12,847 nucleotides of DNA, from contig CAMBHM010000020.1 in the NCBI GenBank assembly GCA_945867185.1, forward strand, positions 1 through 12,847. Direction: 5' to 3'. This DNA is from Legionella genomosp. 1. Its GTDB lineage: Bacteria > Pseudomonadota > Gammaproteobacteria > Legionellales > Legionellaceae. The notes beneath the pieces were generated by a model. It was not told where the DNA came from, did not search any database, and was given only the letters and a program-made list of their open reading frames with translations. This document shows, piece after piece, positions 5,771 to 12,847 of this stretch (within the stretch, counting starts at the first letter, position 1; the number at the start of each line of letters is the position of its first letter). The position numbers were made by a program, and so were the translations under genes.

Positions 5771-8434
5771 TCAGTGAGTTACAGGATCGCCTTTCTCGCT
5801 GTCTATCCCGTAACGTTTCATCGCATCCAACACGGTTGACTTCTGTAAATCCCCTGCATCAACCAATGCACTCAATGCTGCTATTACAATAAAGTATGCA
5901 TCTACTTCAAAAAAATGTCGCAAACGCTCCCGCGTATCACTTCTACCAAACCCATCCGTACCCAAGGTCACATAGGGTGCTGGCACAAATTGCCTAATTT
6001 GATCGGCATATAGACGCATATAATCCGTAGCCGCAATCACAGGCCCCTTACCTTTGGACAAGAGCTCCGTGACATAACAAATTCTCGCCTTCTCCTCTGG
6101 GTGTAAGCGGTTTGAACGTTCCATTGCAAGGCCCTCTCGTCGCAACTCATTAAAACTGGTGACACTGAAAATATCCGAAGTAATAGAATACTGATCCTTC
6201 AATAACCCAGCCGCCTTGATCACTTCTCGTAAAATAGTACCGCTACCCAGTAAGCGCACGTGTTTCTTTGCAGGTTTAGAACAAGGCTGTAACAAATACA
6301 TCCCTTTGATGATCCCATCCTCCGATCCTGCTGGCAAATCTGGATGCGTGTATTTTTCATTCATGACCGTAATATAATAAAACACATTATCTTCTTGCAC
6401 ATACATCCGCTCCAACCCATGTTGAATGATCACCGCAAGCTCATACGCATAAGTAGGATCGTACGCCACACAATTAGGAATGGTTGAAGCAAGCAAATGA
6501 CTATGGCCATCTTGATGCTGCAATCCTTCCCCTGCAAGCGTGGTCCGTCCTGCTGTGGCCCCTAATAAAAATCCCCGCGCTTGCATGTCACCAGCTGCAT
6601 AAGCAAAATCACCAATCCTTTGAAATCCAAACATAGAATAGTAAATATAAAATGGGATCATAGGTAATTTATTGGTGCTATAGGAATTGGCAGCCGCCAT
6701 CCAAGAACAGAAAGCGCCCGCCTCGTTGATCCCTTCTTCTAAAATTTGTCCATCCCGTGCTTCTCTGTAATACATCACTTGCTCATGATCAACGGGGGTG
6801 TACAATTGACCCACAGGTGAATAAATACCGATTTGTCGGAATAACCCTTCCATCCCAAACGTACGACATTCATCAGGCACAATAGGTACTATTCTTGGGC
6901 CAAGTGATTTTTCTTTTAATAAAATGGATAACAAACGAACGAACGCCATCGTAGTGGAGATCTCCCGAGCTCCAAGTTGGTGCGTCACCGACGCAAACGC
7001 AGACAATGGCGGAATAGGCAACGGTGTCTTTTCTGTGTAACGAGCAGGCAAATATCCACCCAAGGCTTCTCGATGTTTCCGAAGATATTGAATTTCAGGG
7101 CTGTCTTCCGCTGGTCTATAAAAAGGAACCTCAGTGATTTGTTCATCACTGAGGGGGATACTGAAGCGATCTCTAAACGCCCGCAGCTGCTCTATACTCA
7201 TTTTTTTCTGCTGATGTGTGATGTTCTGCCCTTCGCCTGCCGCCCCCATCCCGTAGCCCTTGATGGTTTTTGCAAGAATAACAGTTGGGCTACCACGATG
7301 CGCTACAGCACTCGCATACGCTGCAAACACTTTCTGAGAATCATGACCCCCGCGATTCAACCGCCAAATTTCATCATCCGATAAATGCGCTACCATTTTT
7401 TTCAATTCGCTGTACTGGCCAAAAAAATGCTCACGAACATAAGCGCCATCATTGGCTTTATAACTTTGATAATCACCATCCACGCACTCTTCCATACGCT
7501 TTTGCATCAGCCCGTCTTTATCACAAGCAAATAACGGGTCCCAACGGCCGCCCCAAACAACTTTGATGACGTTCCAACCTGCTCCCCTGAAAATACCTTC
7601 CAATTCTTGAATGATTTTTCCATTCCCACGCACAGGGCCATCTAATCGCTGTAAATTGCAATTGACCACAAAAATAAGATTATCCAGCTTTTCTCTACCT
7701 GCCATGGCCAATGCACCAACGGATTCTGGCTCATCCATCTCCCCATCACCAAGAAAAGCCCATACTTTCCTATCTTCTGCAGGAATCAATCGCCGATTTT
7801 CCAAATACTTCATAAATCTTGCTTGATAGATCGCTTGAAAGGGCCCAAGTCCCATCGAAACAGTTGGGAACTGCCAAAAATCCGGCATTAACCAAGGGTG
7901 GGGGTATGAAGACAATCCCTCTACTTCCACTTCTTGTCGAAATTTATCCAATTGTTGCTCAGAAAGACGTCCCTCTAGAAACGCACGAGCATAAATACCA
8001 GGCGAAGAGTGTCCTTGGAAATAGACGAGATCCCCACCATGCTCAGCATTCGCTCCTCTAAAAAAATAATCAAATCCAATTTCATAAAGCGTTGCAGCAG
8101 AGGCGTACGTTGCAATATGCCCCCCCAACTCTGACGCATACTGTCCCGCACGAACCACCATAGCGACCGCATTCCAACGGATCAAGGCACTGATCCGCTT
8201 TGCGACCCCTTCATCTGGGGGCATTTGCTTTTCTTCATGTGGTTTGATGGTGTTTCTGTAAGGCGTGGTGACAACACTATCGTGAGCCATCCCCTCCACG
8301 TCTGCTTGTTGAAGCAACGCTTGCAAAATAAAAGCAGCACGTTCATGCCCCTCATTTCGGGCTATCGCTTGAAAAGCATCTAACCACTCACGCGTCTCAA
8401 TGGGATCAAGATCGGTGTTTGTTTCATCGAACAT
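5771..8434 (-). CDS. aceE: Pyruvate dehydrogenase E1, homodimeric type
   Basis: The thiamine-diphosphate-dependent decarboxylase that starts conversion of pyruvate to acetyl-CoA. 887 residues, the same as Escherichia coli AceE, and key positions fall in register: His106 (GGHIATY), His142 (QGHSSPG), the ThDP/Mg motif from GDGEMDEPE with Asp230 to NCN at 258-260, and His407 in ITHQQKK. The C-terminal part has the usual ASDYMR-like segment as ATDYMR and FVPAPYVTLGTDGFGRSDTRE. It begins with ATG behind AAGGAA, 84 bases after ampE, in a gap with a good promoter and a palindrome. It is the first gene of aceE-aceF-lpdA. No pdhR-like repressor gene lies upstream, unlike Escherichia coli. Confidence 0.98.
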   Translation of the reverse strand: MFDETNTDLDPIETREWLDAFQAIARNEGHERAAFILQALLQQADVEGMAHDSVVTTPYRNTIKPHEEKQMPPDEGVAKRISALIRWNAVAMVVRAGQYASELGGHIATYASAATLYEIGFDYFFRGANAEHGGDLVYFQGHSSPGIYARAFLEGRLSEQQLDKFRQEVEVEGLSSYPHPWLMPDFWQFPTVSMGLGPFQAIYQARFMKYLENRRLIPAEDRKVWAFLGDGEMDEPESVGALAMAGREKLDNLIFVVNCNLQRLDGPVRGNGKIIQELEGIFRGAGWNVIKVVWGGRWDPLFACDKDGLMQKRMEECVDGDYQSYKANDGAYVREHFFGQYSELKKMVAHLSDDEIWRLNRGGHDSQKVFAAYASAVAHRGSPTVILAKTIKGYGMGAAGEGQNITHQQKKMSIEQLRAFRDRFSIPLSDEQITEVPFYRPAEDSPEIQYLRKHREALGGYLPARYTEKTPLPIPPLSAFASVTHQLGAREISTTMAFVRLLSILLKEKSLGPRIVPIVPDECRTFGMEGLFRQIGIYSPVGQLYTPVDHEQVMYYREARDGQILEEGINEAGAFCSWMAAANSYSTNKLPMIPFYIYYSMFGFQRIGDFAYAAGDMQARGFLLGATAGRTTLAGEGLQHQDGHSHLLASTIPNCVAYDPTYAYELAVIIQHGLERMYVQEDNVFYYITVMNEKYTHPDLPAGSEDGIIKGMYLLQPCSKPAKKHVRLLGSGTILREVIKAAGLLKDQYSITSDIFSVTSFNELRREGLAMERSNRLHPEEKARICYVTELLSKGKGPVIAATDYMRLYADQIRQFVPAPYVTLGTDGFGRSDTRERLRHFFEVDAYFIVIAALSALVDAGDLQKSTVLDAMKRYGIDSEKGDPVTH

Positions 8435-8479
8435 GGTGAATTCCTTGGTTTACGCCACAGAGATAACAAAATATGATGT

Positions 8480-8508
8480 ATTATACGCCAAGATCATGGC
8501 AATCTGCA
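8480..8508 (-). promoter_or_regulatory. Probable aceE promoter
   Basis: On the minus strand a perfect -10 box TATAAT (8480-8485) lies 46 bases upstream of the aceE ATG. A weak -35 (TGCAGA, 8503-8508, three of six) sits 17 bases further up. The start point would be near 8473, giving a leader of about 39 bases. The strong -10 and weak -35 suggest dependence on, or control by, a bound protein; the 14-base palindrome fills the spacer. Confidence 0.6.
8487..8500. promoter_or_regulatory. Palindromic operator candidate between -35 and -10 of the aceE promoter
   Basis: GCCAAGATCATGGC is a 14-base palindrome with six of seven pairs matching; only the A/A pair flanking the central GATC fails. It is nearly centred in the 17-base promoter spacer, a classic repressor position. 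It does not resemble the PdhR site ATTGGTnnnACCAAT. The centre is also a Dam methylation sequence. The regulator is unknown. Confidence 0.45.
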
Positions 8509-8518
8509 CTGATTTTTC

Positions 8519-9265
8519 CTATATCCAAGCCACCAACGTAAAACAAGCCATCCATACCAACAACGCAATCAAGGCATGTTCCACTAAGGTTTCTGCATCT
8601 TGGATGGTTTTAGACTGATCCTCACCTAGCCCAAGCGCCTCTGAACCGCATTCGCGGAGTAACCTTGCATTCTCGCTAGGTGCAGTCAAAAATAGCGCAA
8701 TAAAACGACCTCTCGCTGCTTGAAAATTACCCACTAGCATGTATAAGAGTGCAGTCATTCTAGAAGGAAGCCAATCTAAACTTTGAACTGTCATAGCAGC
8801 CACGCGGCTCACCAAAGGGTGCGGTTCCGAAAGCGAGAGTAAGCGATAAGCAAGTACGGCCAAAGGGCCTAGAATCGTATACCAAAATATCACTGCAAAC
8901 AGTTCTCCATTCATTCGTGTTAAGTATCGTCTAATGTCCTGCGTACTGCTCGTTTCTTCGCTGGGTATTCGAATGGGATAAAATGGATTGCCAGGGCCCA
9001 TACAGGCATAAAAGACAAGTATATTCAGGAAAAGTCCCACTATACCAAACAGCCCGTTTGAAAAAAAATGCAACGCCAAGAAAAGGACCAATAGCATCGG
9101 TATCAAAGAACAAAACAATATCACCCATGGCAACGAAGAAAGACGAGAAACGGCTCTCTCCATCGCCTGACTATACACATCAAACCAATGAAAGCGATTG
9201 TGAAAGCTTGTGCGCACTAAAAATCGCTCGCTTAATAAACACAGCACAATCACTATAAACTTCAT
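8519..9265 (-). CDS. ampE: AmpE-like inner membrane protein (CobD/CbiB-related fold family)
   Basis: A 248-residue multi-pass membrane protein. AmpE is linked in enterobacteria to sensing for ampC beta-lactamase induction together with AmpD, but its biochemical role is not settled. Seen: the N-terminal hydrophobic stretch followed by ER (FIVIVLCLLSERF), three or four more membrane segments, FWYTILGPLAVLAYRLL, and the AmpE hallmark LDWLPSRMTALLYMLVGNF near residues 160-180, which parallels LDWVPVRLAGVVYALIGH of Escherichia coli AmpE. It is somewhat shorter than the roughly 284 residues there. It starts eight bases after the antiporter gene with a strong AGGAG, so the two are co-transcribed. 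No ampD lies next to it. Its place upstream of aceE is shared with Escherichia coli. Confidence 0.85.
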   Translation of the reverse strand: MKFIVIVLCLLSERFLVRTSFHNRFHWFDVYSQAMERAVSRLSSLPWVILFCSLIPMLLVLFLALHFFSNGLFGIVGLFLNILVFYACMGPGNPFYPIRIPSEETSSTQDIRRYLTRMNGELFAVIFWYTILGPLAVLAYRLLSLSEPHPLVSRVAAMTVQSLDWLPSRMTALLYMLVGNFQAARGRFIALFLTAPSENARLLRECGSEALGLGEDQSKTIQDAETLVEHALIALLVWMACFTLVAWI

Positions 9266-9273
9266 AAGATCTC

Positions 9274-10446
9274 CTAATCTTTCCGCAAGCTATCCGACAA
9301 CGACATGGGCGTTGGGTACCGTAATACAACCACATAGGACGACACAATAAACGTTAGTATTGTCGTTGCTTGAATCAGGTTTGAAGCGGCATCTGAGATT
9401 TGATGTGCGCCTAGAGCTATGCTTGCAACCAAGAGTGAGAACTCACTCGCTTGTCCAAGGCGCACCCCTACCTCTTTTGCAACTGGTTTTTTTTCACCTG
9501 ATTTGATCAAAAGCCAACGAAAACACAACGGCTTTAAAAACAACATCAAAGCAGACAATATGCAAGCTGGAATCACAACTTGCGCTGCAAAACCAAAATT
9601 AAACGTCGCTCCTACTGAAAAAAAGAACATCACTAGAAAAAAATCTCGCAATGGTTTTAGACTTTCCGCAATAAACAAAGAGATGGGGCTTGCAGCCAAA
9701 GCAACACCCGCAACAAATGCACCAATGTCCACAGACAATCCTATTCGTTCTGCTAAAATTGAGAGCCCAAGACACCATCCAATGGATAACAAAAACACAT
9801 ATTCTTGTGTTCTATCAAATCGGGCTAATAATTTCATCAGCACGTATCGTTCGCCCACGAATGCAAACAAAATCAAAGCCGGCAACGCCACTCCGACTAA
9901 CAGTAGATCATTCCAGACCAGCCCCCCTCCCTCTTCGGCTCCATTGATCAAAATCAACACAATGATAGCGATTAAATCTTGCATCAATAACACACTGATC
10001 ATCAGCTCGCCCGTGTGCTGATGATGTAAAATCGTTGTCGGCAATAACTTCAATCCAATGATAGTACTAGAAAACATCATCGCAGCACCCAGAATAAGCG
10101 ATTCTGTGATGGTTAATCCAAACCAACGACCGATAAGATAGGACAACGCAGCAAACAAACAAGAACTGAAGATCGCTATCCAGGTTACTTTTCTAAGCAT
10201 ATGCACCAAATTTTGAGGTTGTAGGTGTAACCCCAATAAAAACAACAAAAATACAATCCCTACCTCACCTACTTGCTGAACCGCACTCAAATCAGGAATC
10301 AATTGCAATCCCCAAGGCCCCAACGCCGCTCCCAACAAAATATAGGCAACCAACAATGATTGTTTCGTATACAAGGCCACGGTCGAAAAAACAGCAGCCC
10401 CTGCAAAAATAAGAAAATTTGTATAAAAGACGGAGCCATTGTGCAT
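9274..10446 (-). CDS. CPA2-family (KefB-type) monovalent cation:proton antiporter without RCK domain
   Basis: A 390-residue membrane protein of the Na+/H+ exchanger domain family, about 11-13 transmembrane segments. Recognised stretches: LLVAYILLGAALGPWGL, GEVGIVFLLFLLGLHL, MMFSSTIIGLKLL, the ion-path region LLMQDLIAIIVLI with the conserved Gln-Asp, and GVRLGQASEFSLLVASIALG. KefB/KefC proteins of about 600 residues carry a cytosolic nucleotide-binding RCK/TrkA-N domain after the membrane part; here the protein stops about 30 residues after the last helix, ending SLSDSLRKD. This may be a naturally short member rather than a truncation. It likely exchanges K+ or Na+ for protons; the ion cannot be told from sequence. 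Together with ampE it forms a two-gene unit. The ATG has only a weak upstream GGAT. Confidence 0.88.
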   Translation of the reverse strand: MHNGSVFYTNFLIFAGAAVFSTVALYTKQSLLVAYILLGAALGPWGLQLIPDLSAVQQVGEVGIVFLLFLLGLHLQPQNLVHMLRKVTWIAIFSSCLFAALSYLIGRWFGLTITESLILGAAMMFSSTIIGLKLLPTTILHHQHTGELMISVLLMQDLIAIIVLILINGAEEGGGLVWNDLLLVGVALPALILFAFVGERYVLMKLLARFDRTQEYVFLLSIGWCLGLSILAERIGLSVDIGAFVAGVALAASPISLFIAESLKPLRDFFLVMFFFSVGATFNFGFAAQVVIPACILSALMLFLKPLCFRWLLIKSGEKKPVAKEVGVRLGQASEFSLLVASIALGAHQISDAASNLIQATTILTFIVSSYVVVLRYPTPMSLSDSLRKD

Positions 10447-10562
10447 TGATTAGTAATCCAAGGGGTTATAAACTTTCATAGAATAACATAGAAAAAACAT
10501 TTAGGGCGCGATCCTTACCTGTATCCTTCATCAGGACTTTCCCACTCAAACAGTAAGATCCC
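10447..10562 (-). other. Intergenic region between ugpB and the antiporter gene
   Basis: 116 bases without a convincing gene. On the minus strand there is a 21-codon frame (10466-10531, ATG to TAA) with only a GGGA about ten bases upstream and no recognisable product. AT-rich sequence at 10466-10495 could hold a weak promoter for the antiporter, but no good -35/-10 pair is visible. A short TCCT-AGGA inverted repeat with a T-run some 30 bases later is too weak for a terminator. Confidence 0.5.
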
Positions 10563-11840
10563 CTACCCGGTGTTTAATTTAAACCGTAAGATCACCAAAT
10601 TAGCACGACGAACCGCTTCATCCATGGCCTGTTGGGGTGATTGCATCCCTGAAAAAATGGCCTCCAGAGCCTCATCATTCATTGCTCGCACATGATCTTG
10701 CGCACCCCATCTAACCCGATAACCCAGCGTTGGCGCTTTCCCCCAGTCTCCTTTTGCAATTTGAAGAGACGGTTGTACTTTTTCTGTATTAGGCAATTGA
10801 TAAAGCCCACTTGCACCCAAAGGCAAATACCCCGACTGCCGATGCCAAGCAGCTTGCACGGAAGGGGTTGCAAGATAGGCAATGAAAGCTGCAATCCCTT
10901 GATAAACATCACGCGTTTGTCCTGCTACTACCCAAAGCGCAGCCCCCCCTGTCACATTATTATGTCGATAAGACGACGCATGCTGATCCATCGGCAATGA
11001 CGCCATACCTACTTTGAAAGACACCGCTTGTGATAGCCCTGCCGCACTCCCTGAAGATTGACTCATCAGTGGGCAACGCCCACTCGTAAAAAGAAAAGTG
11101 GCTTCATCTGACCGACCGCCATACTCAAAGTAATGTAGCCGTTGCCACGCGACTAACCGTTCAAGATGATGAATGACCTCGGGATTATTATAACAAGCTT
11201 GTCCTGACTCTGCGTTGACCATGGGCAACCCATGCAGTGCTGAAAAAGACTCAATAAAAATCCACGCGGGATACGCACTGGTATAAGCACAGGCAAATCC
11301 TGCCTGATGTAATTTATTGGCTAATTGCTCCAGTGAATCCCAAGTTTTGGGGAAGTTTTCAGAAGAGTAACCTACTTGCTTCAATGCATCTGCATTATAA
11401 AACAATACCGGAACTGATATGTTCAAGGGCATTGCCATTAATTGTCCTTGTTCACTATATTTTTCACGGACCGCAGGAAAAAAATCATCGGTTGGCAAGG
11501 CAAGATGCGCCTCATGCATGACTGCATCAACTGCTTTGATGATACCTTTAGGGGTAAGCATCGCACTCGTACCCACCTCAAATACTTGAATCAAAGCAGG
11601 CGCCTGCTTTGCTCGAAAAGCTGCAGCAAAACTCGTCAATGATTCGATGTAATTGCCCTTATAAATGGGCTTGATCTCATAAACAGATTGATGTCGATTA
11701 AACCCCTCTACCAAGATCACCAGTTCAGTGCCTAAGGAGCCCGCCAACGAATGCCAAAAAACAATTTCCACAGGCGTTGCTTCTAGTCGTAACGAAGCCA
11801 ATGCACTAAAAAATAACCAAAAAACGCGTATCACCACCAT
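10563..11840 (-). CDS. ugpB: Glycerol-3-phosphate / glycerophosphodiester ABC transporter substrate-binding protein UgpB
   Basis: A 425-residue periplasmic solute-binding protein (family 1). It captures sn-glycerol 3-phosphate or glycerophosphodiesters such as glycerophosphocholine for an ABC importer. Seen: a signal peptide (about 1-21, RVFWLFFSALASL then LEA before TPVEI), then blocks parallel to Escherichia coli UgpB: IVFWHSLAGSLG, IYKGNYIESL, AFRAKQAPALIQVFEVGTS, MSQSSGSAAG, VTGGAALWVVAG, WHRQSGYLPLG and SGMQSPQQAMDEAVRR. Length matches (E. coli 438). The ATG overlaps ugpQ by ten bases with no good ribosome site, so translation is likely coupled. The usual ugpA, ugpE and ugpC partners do not follow; the next gene is an antiporter. 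Exact substrate is inferred. Confidence 0.95.
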   Translation of the reverse strand: MVVIRVFWLFFSALASLRLEATPVEIVFWHSLAGSLGTELVILVEGFNRHQSVYEIKPIYKGNYIESLTSFAAAFRAKQAPALIQVFEVGTSAMLTPKGIIKAVDAVMHEAHLALPTDDFFPAVREKYSEQGQLMAMPLNISVPVLFYNADALKQVGYSSENFPKTWDSLEQLANKLHQAGFACAYTSAYPAWIFIESFSALHGLPMVNAESGQACYNNPEVIHHLERLVAWQRLHYFEYGGRSDEATFLFTSGRCPLMSQSSGSAAGLSQAVSFKVGMASLPMDQHASSYRHNNVTGGAALWVVAGQTRDVYQGIAAFIAYLATPSVQAAWHRQSGYLPLGASGLYQLPNTEKVQPSLQIAKGDWGKAPTLGYRVRWGAQDHVRAMNDEALEAIFSGMQSPQQAMDEAVRRANLVILRFKLNTG

Positions 11841-12571
11841 AAAAAACGAGACGTTCTGTTCATTAAATCAGGATAATCGCTAAACACAGCATCAACCCCC
11901 CATTGAAAAAATGTCTTTGCTTGACGGCGCTTATTCACCGTATACACATACACCACAAAGCCTTCTTCTTTTAAAGAAGCAACACGCTTTTCTGTGACAA
12001 TTCGCTGATTCAAATGTACAGAGTACGCTTGGAGTTCACGTGCAAATTGAACGGCTGTTTCCTCCCAAGTATCAATCAATGCCCCCAAAGGCAATTCTGG
12101 TGCTAGACTTCGACAAAGAACCAGAGCCTCTCTTTCAAAACTAGACACCAAAGGGGCTGACTTGTTATGGGGCCAATACCGCGTGATCTCACTTAATACT
12201 GCAGCCGTCGTTTCATGAATCCGTGCCTTATCTGGTTTGATTTCAATATTCGCATGCATCGAAGAAGCAGAAAGCCAAGCAATAGTCTCCTGTAAACTTG
12301 GGATTTTTTCTCCAGCGAAGGTCTTTGAAACCCATCGTCCTGCCTCTAAGGAACGTAAATAATCCAAGGTTGCCAATGCCACTTTACCCCGTCCATTCGT
12401 TGTACGTTCCAATGTCTCATCATGGAAAACAACCAACCCATCATCCACGCTCAACATCACATCAAACTCAATGAATCGGCATCCCATATCCTGCGCTTTC
12501 TGAAATGCCGCCATGGTATTTTCAGGCGCATAAGCAGAAGCCCCCCGGTGACCTATCACGATTTGCTTCAT
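11831..12571 (-). CDS. ugpQ: Glycerophosphodiester phosphodiesterase UgpQ
   Basis: Hydrolyses glycerophosphodiesters to glycerol 3-phosphate and an alcohol. From the ATG at 12571 it has 246 residues, as E. coli UgpQ (247). GDPD motifs: GHRGASAYAPENT with His8, Arg9 and Glu17 at the N-terminus, metal and catalytic residues Glu35 and Asp37 (FIEFDV), His50-Asp51 (VVFHDETLERTTNG), Glu110 and Lys112 (NIEIKPD), and DAVFSDYP near the end. No signal peptide, so it acts in the cytoplasm like UgpQ rather than in the periplasm like GlpQ. The start at 12571 is favoured by GAG seven bases upstream and by MKQIVIGHRG leading straight into the domain; an in-frame ATG at 12592 lacks any ribosome site. It overlaps ugpB and is divergent from the dehydrogenase gene. 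Confidence 0.94.
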   Translation of the reverse strand: MKQIVIGHRGASAYAPENTMAAFQKAQDMGCRFIEFDVMLSVDDGLVVFHDETLERTTNGRGKVALATLDYLRSLEAGRWVSKTFAGEKIPSLQETIAWLSASSMHANIEIKPDKARIHETTAAVLSEITRYWPHNKSAPLVSSFEREALVLCRSLAPELPLGALIDTWEETAVQFARELQAYSVHLNQRIVTEKRVASLKEEGFVVYVYTVNKRRQAKTFFQWGVDAVFSDYPDLMNRTSRFLWW

Positions 12572-12604
12572 AAAAAGACTCAACTCACCCATAAAAACAA
12601 CAAG

Positions 12605-12632
12605 AGTATCTCAATGCCTCTTGATACGGCAA
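12605..12632 (-). promoter_or_regulatory. Possible ugpQB promoter
   Basis: On the minus strand TTGCCG (12627-12632, four of six) is followed after 16 bases by GATACT (12605-12610, four of six). The start point would be near 12598, 27 bases before the preferred ATG. This is a moderate match only. It lies within the 128 bases between ugpQ and the divergent dehydrogenase gene. Confidence 0.35.
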
Positions 12633-12637
12633 CCAGA

Positions 12638-12651
12638 GATTGATTTCAATC
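12638..12651. promoter_or_regulatory. Palindromic operator candidate in the ldh/ugpQ divergent region
   Basis: GATTGA and TCAATC form perfect six-base arms around a central TT. The palindrome covers the whole -35 box of the dehydrogenase promoter (12640-12645) and starts six bases upstream of the possible ugpQ -35, so one protein bound here could control both directions. No known consensus was recognised; it does not fit the Lrp pattern well. Confidence 0.5.
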
Positions 12652-12668
12652 GCAATTCCGTCTATAAC
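12640..12668 (+). promoter_or_regulatory. Probable promoter of the amino acid dehydrogenase gene
   Basis: TTGATT (12640-12645, four of six, with the key TTGA) is followed after 17 bases by TATAAC (12663-12668, five of six). Transcription would start near 12675, about 25 bases before the ATG, with GGAG (12689-12692) as the ribosome site. The -35 lies inside a palindrome. Confidence 0.6.
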
Positions 12669-12699
12669 ATCTGCACATCCATTTTCACGGAGCACGCCC

Positions 12700-12847
12700 A
12701 TGATGTCCGTTAACGCTATTAATCACTCAACAACCACCGCTACTGAACAAGATGACTTTCTAGACTACGCTTTGTCTCATAACTTTGGGGAACTGCACTT
12801 CAAAGTTGATAAAGCATCCGGTATGAAGGCCGTAGTGGCTATTCACA
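12700..12847 (+). CDS. Glu/Leu/Phe/Val dehydrogenase (leucine dehydrogenase-like), 5' part only
   Basis: The first 49 codons of a plus-strand gene cut by the right edge. Seen: a short polar N-terminus (MMSVNAINHSTTTATEQ), then DDFLDYALSHNFGELHFKVDKASGMKAVVAIH broken across residues 17-49. The block VDKASGMKAVVAIH parallels the DKASGLKAIIAIH block of leucine dehydrogenases, just before the LGPALGG substrate region that would lie beyond the edge. Such enzymes oxidatively deaminate branched-chain or aromatic amino acids with NAD+. GGAG at 12689-12692 sits seven bases before the ATG at 12700; the second ATG at 12703 is an alternative start. Subfamily (Leu versus Val or Phe) cannot be decided from the visible part. 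Confidence 0.85.
   Translation, partial: MMSVNAINHSTTTATEQDDFLDYALSHNFGELHFKVDKASGMKAVVAIH

Noticed and set aside
6977..7384. A 135-codon open frame on the plus strand.
   Set aside because: Antisense to the well-conserved middle of aceE, so explained by that gene.
8435..8518. A PdhR-type operator upstream of aceE.
   Set aside because: No ATTGGTnnnACCAAT-like sequence is present; the palindrome there has a different sequence and spacing.
9419..10021. A 200-codon open frame on the plus strand.
   Set aside because: It lies wholly antisense to the antiporter gene, whose protein has clear family motifs; the translated product is rich in Asn, Thr, Lys and Pro with no recognisable domain. It is a shadow frame.
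10466..10531. A 21-codon minus-strand frame between ugpB and the antiporter gene.
   Set aside because: Only a weak GGGA about ten bases upstream, no known family and a length easily reached by chance; conservation in relatives would be needed to revive it.
10563..10590. AT-rich palindrome GTTTAATTTAAAC at the end of ugpB as a terminator.
   Set aside because: It lies in the last codons, has weak pairing, and no T-run follows on the minus strand.
1..12847. Mobile elements, CRISPR arrays, tRNA or rRNA genes, toxin-antitoxin or defence genes.
   Set aside because: No transposase, integrase, spaced direct repeats, RNA gene or defence-type protein was seen; the genes are core metabolic and envelope functions in compact order.

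Overview
The window looks like an ordinary chromosomal stretch of a gammaproteobacterium. The supporting points are a homodimer-type pyruvate dehydrogenase E1 of exactly the Escherichia coli length (887 residues, catalytic positions in register), an ampE gene beside aceEF-lpd, and a System I cytochrome c maturation (ccm) cluster. The mid-range, slightly AT-rich composition, the Leu/Val-type amino acid dehydrogenase and the glycerophosphodiester pair would fit the Legionellales/Coxiella side of the class, but this placement is inference and weakly held. I see no mobile element, CRISPR array, tRNA or rRNA, and no stretch longer than about 300 bases without a gene.

Layout from right to left, since nearly everything is on the minus strand. 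At 12700-12847 a plus-strand Glu/Leu/Phe/Val dehydrogenase gene runs off the right edge. It is divergent from ugpQ (cytosolic glycerophosphodiesterase), which overlaps ugpB (periplasmic glycerol-3-phosphate/glycerophosphodiester binding protein). No ugpA, ugpE or ugpC permease or ATPase gene follows. After 116 noncoding bases comes a CPA2 (KefB-type) antiporter lacking its usual regulatory RCK domain, then ampE 8 bases later. After 84 bases carrying a good promoter with a palindrome between -35 and -10 comes aceE-aceF-lpdA, the complete pyruvate dehydrogenase complex. rimI (N-acetyltransferase) overlaps the end of lpdA, and ccmA overlaps the end of rimI, followed by ccmB, ccmC, ccmD and ccmE. 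The left edge cuts ccmE at the codon expected to be its heme-binding histidine.

How the genes work together: AceE, AceF and Lpd convert pyruvate to acetyl-CoA and NADH. CcmA-E move heme to the periplasm and load it on the chaperone CcmE for attachment to c-type cytochromes. The overlaps and tiny gaps from aceE to ccmB suggest one long transcriptional run joining carbon entry into the TCA cycle with respiratory chain assembly. One break stands out: 110 bases between ccmB and ccmC that carry a convincing internal promoter and several small repeats.

I did not find an obviously new multi-gene system. The points most worth a second look are the regulatory DNA at aceE, ccmC and the ldh/ugpQ divergent region, the rearranged ampE neighbourhood (no ampD, no pdhR), and the permease-less ugpQB pair.
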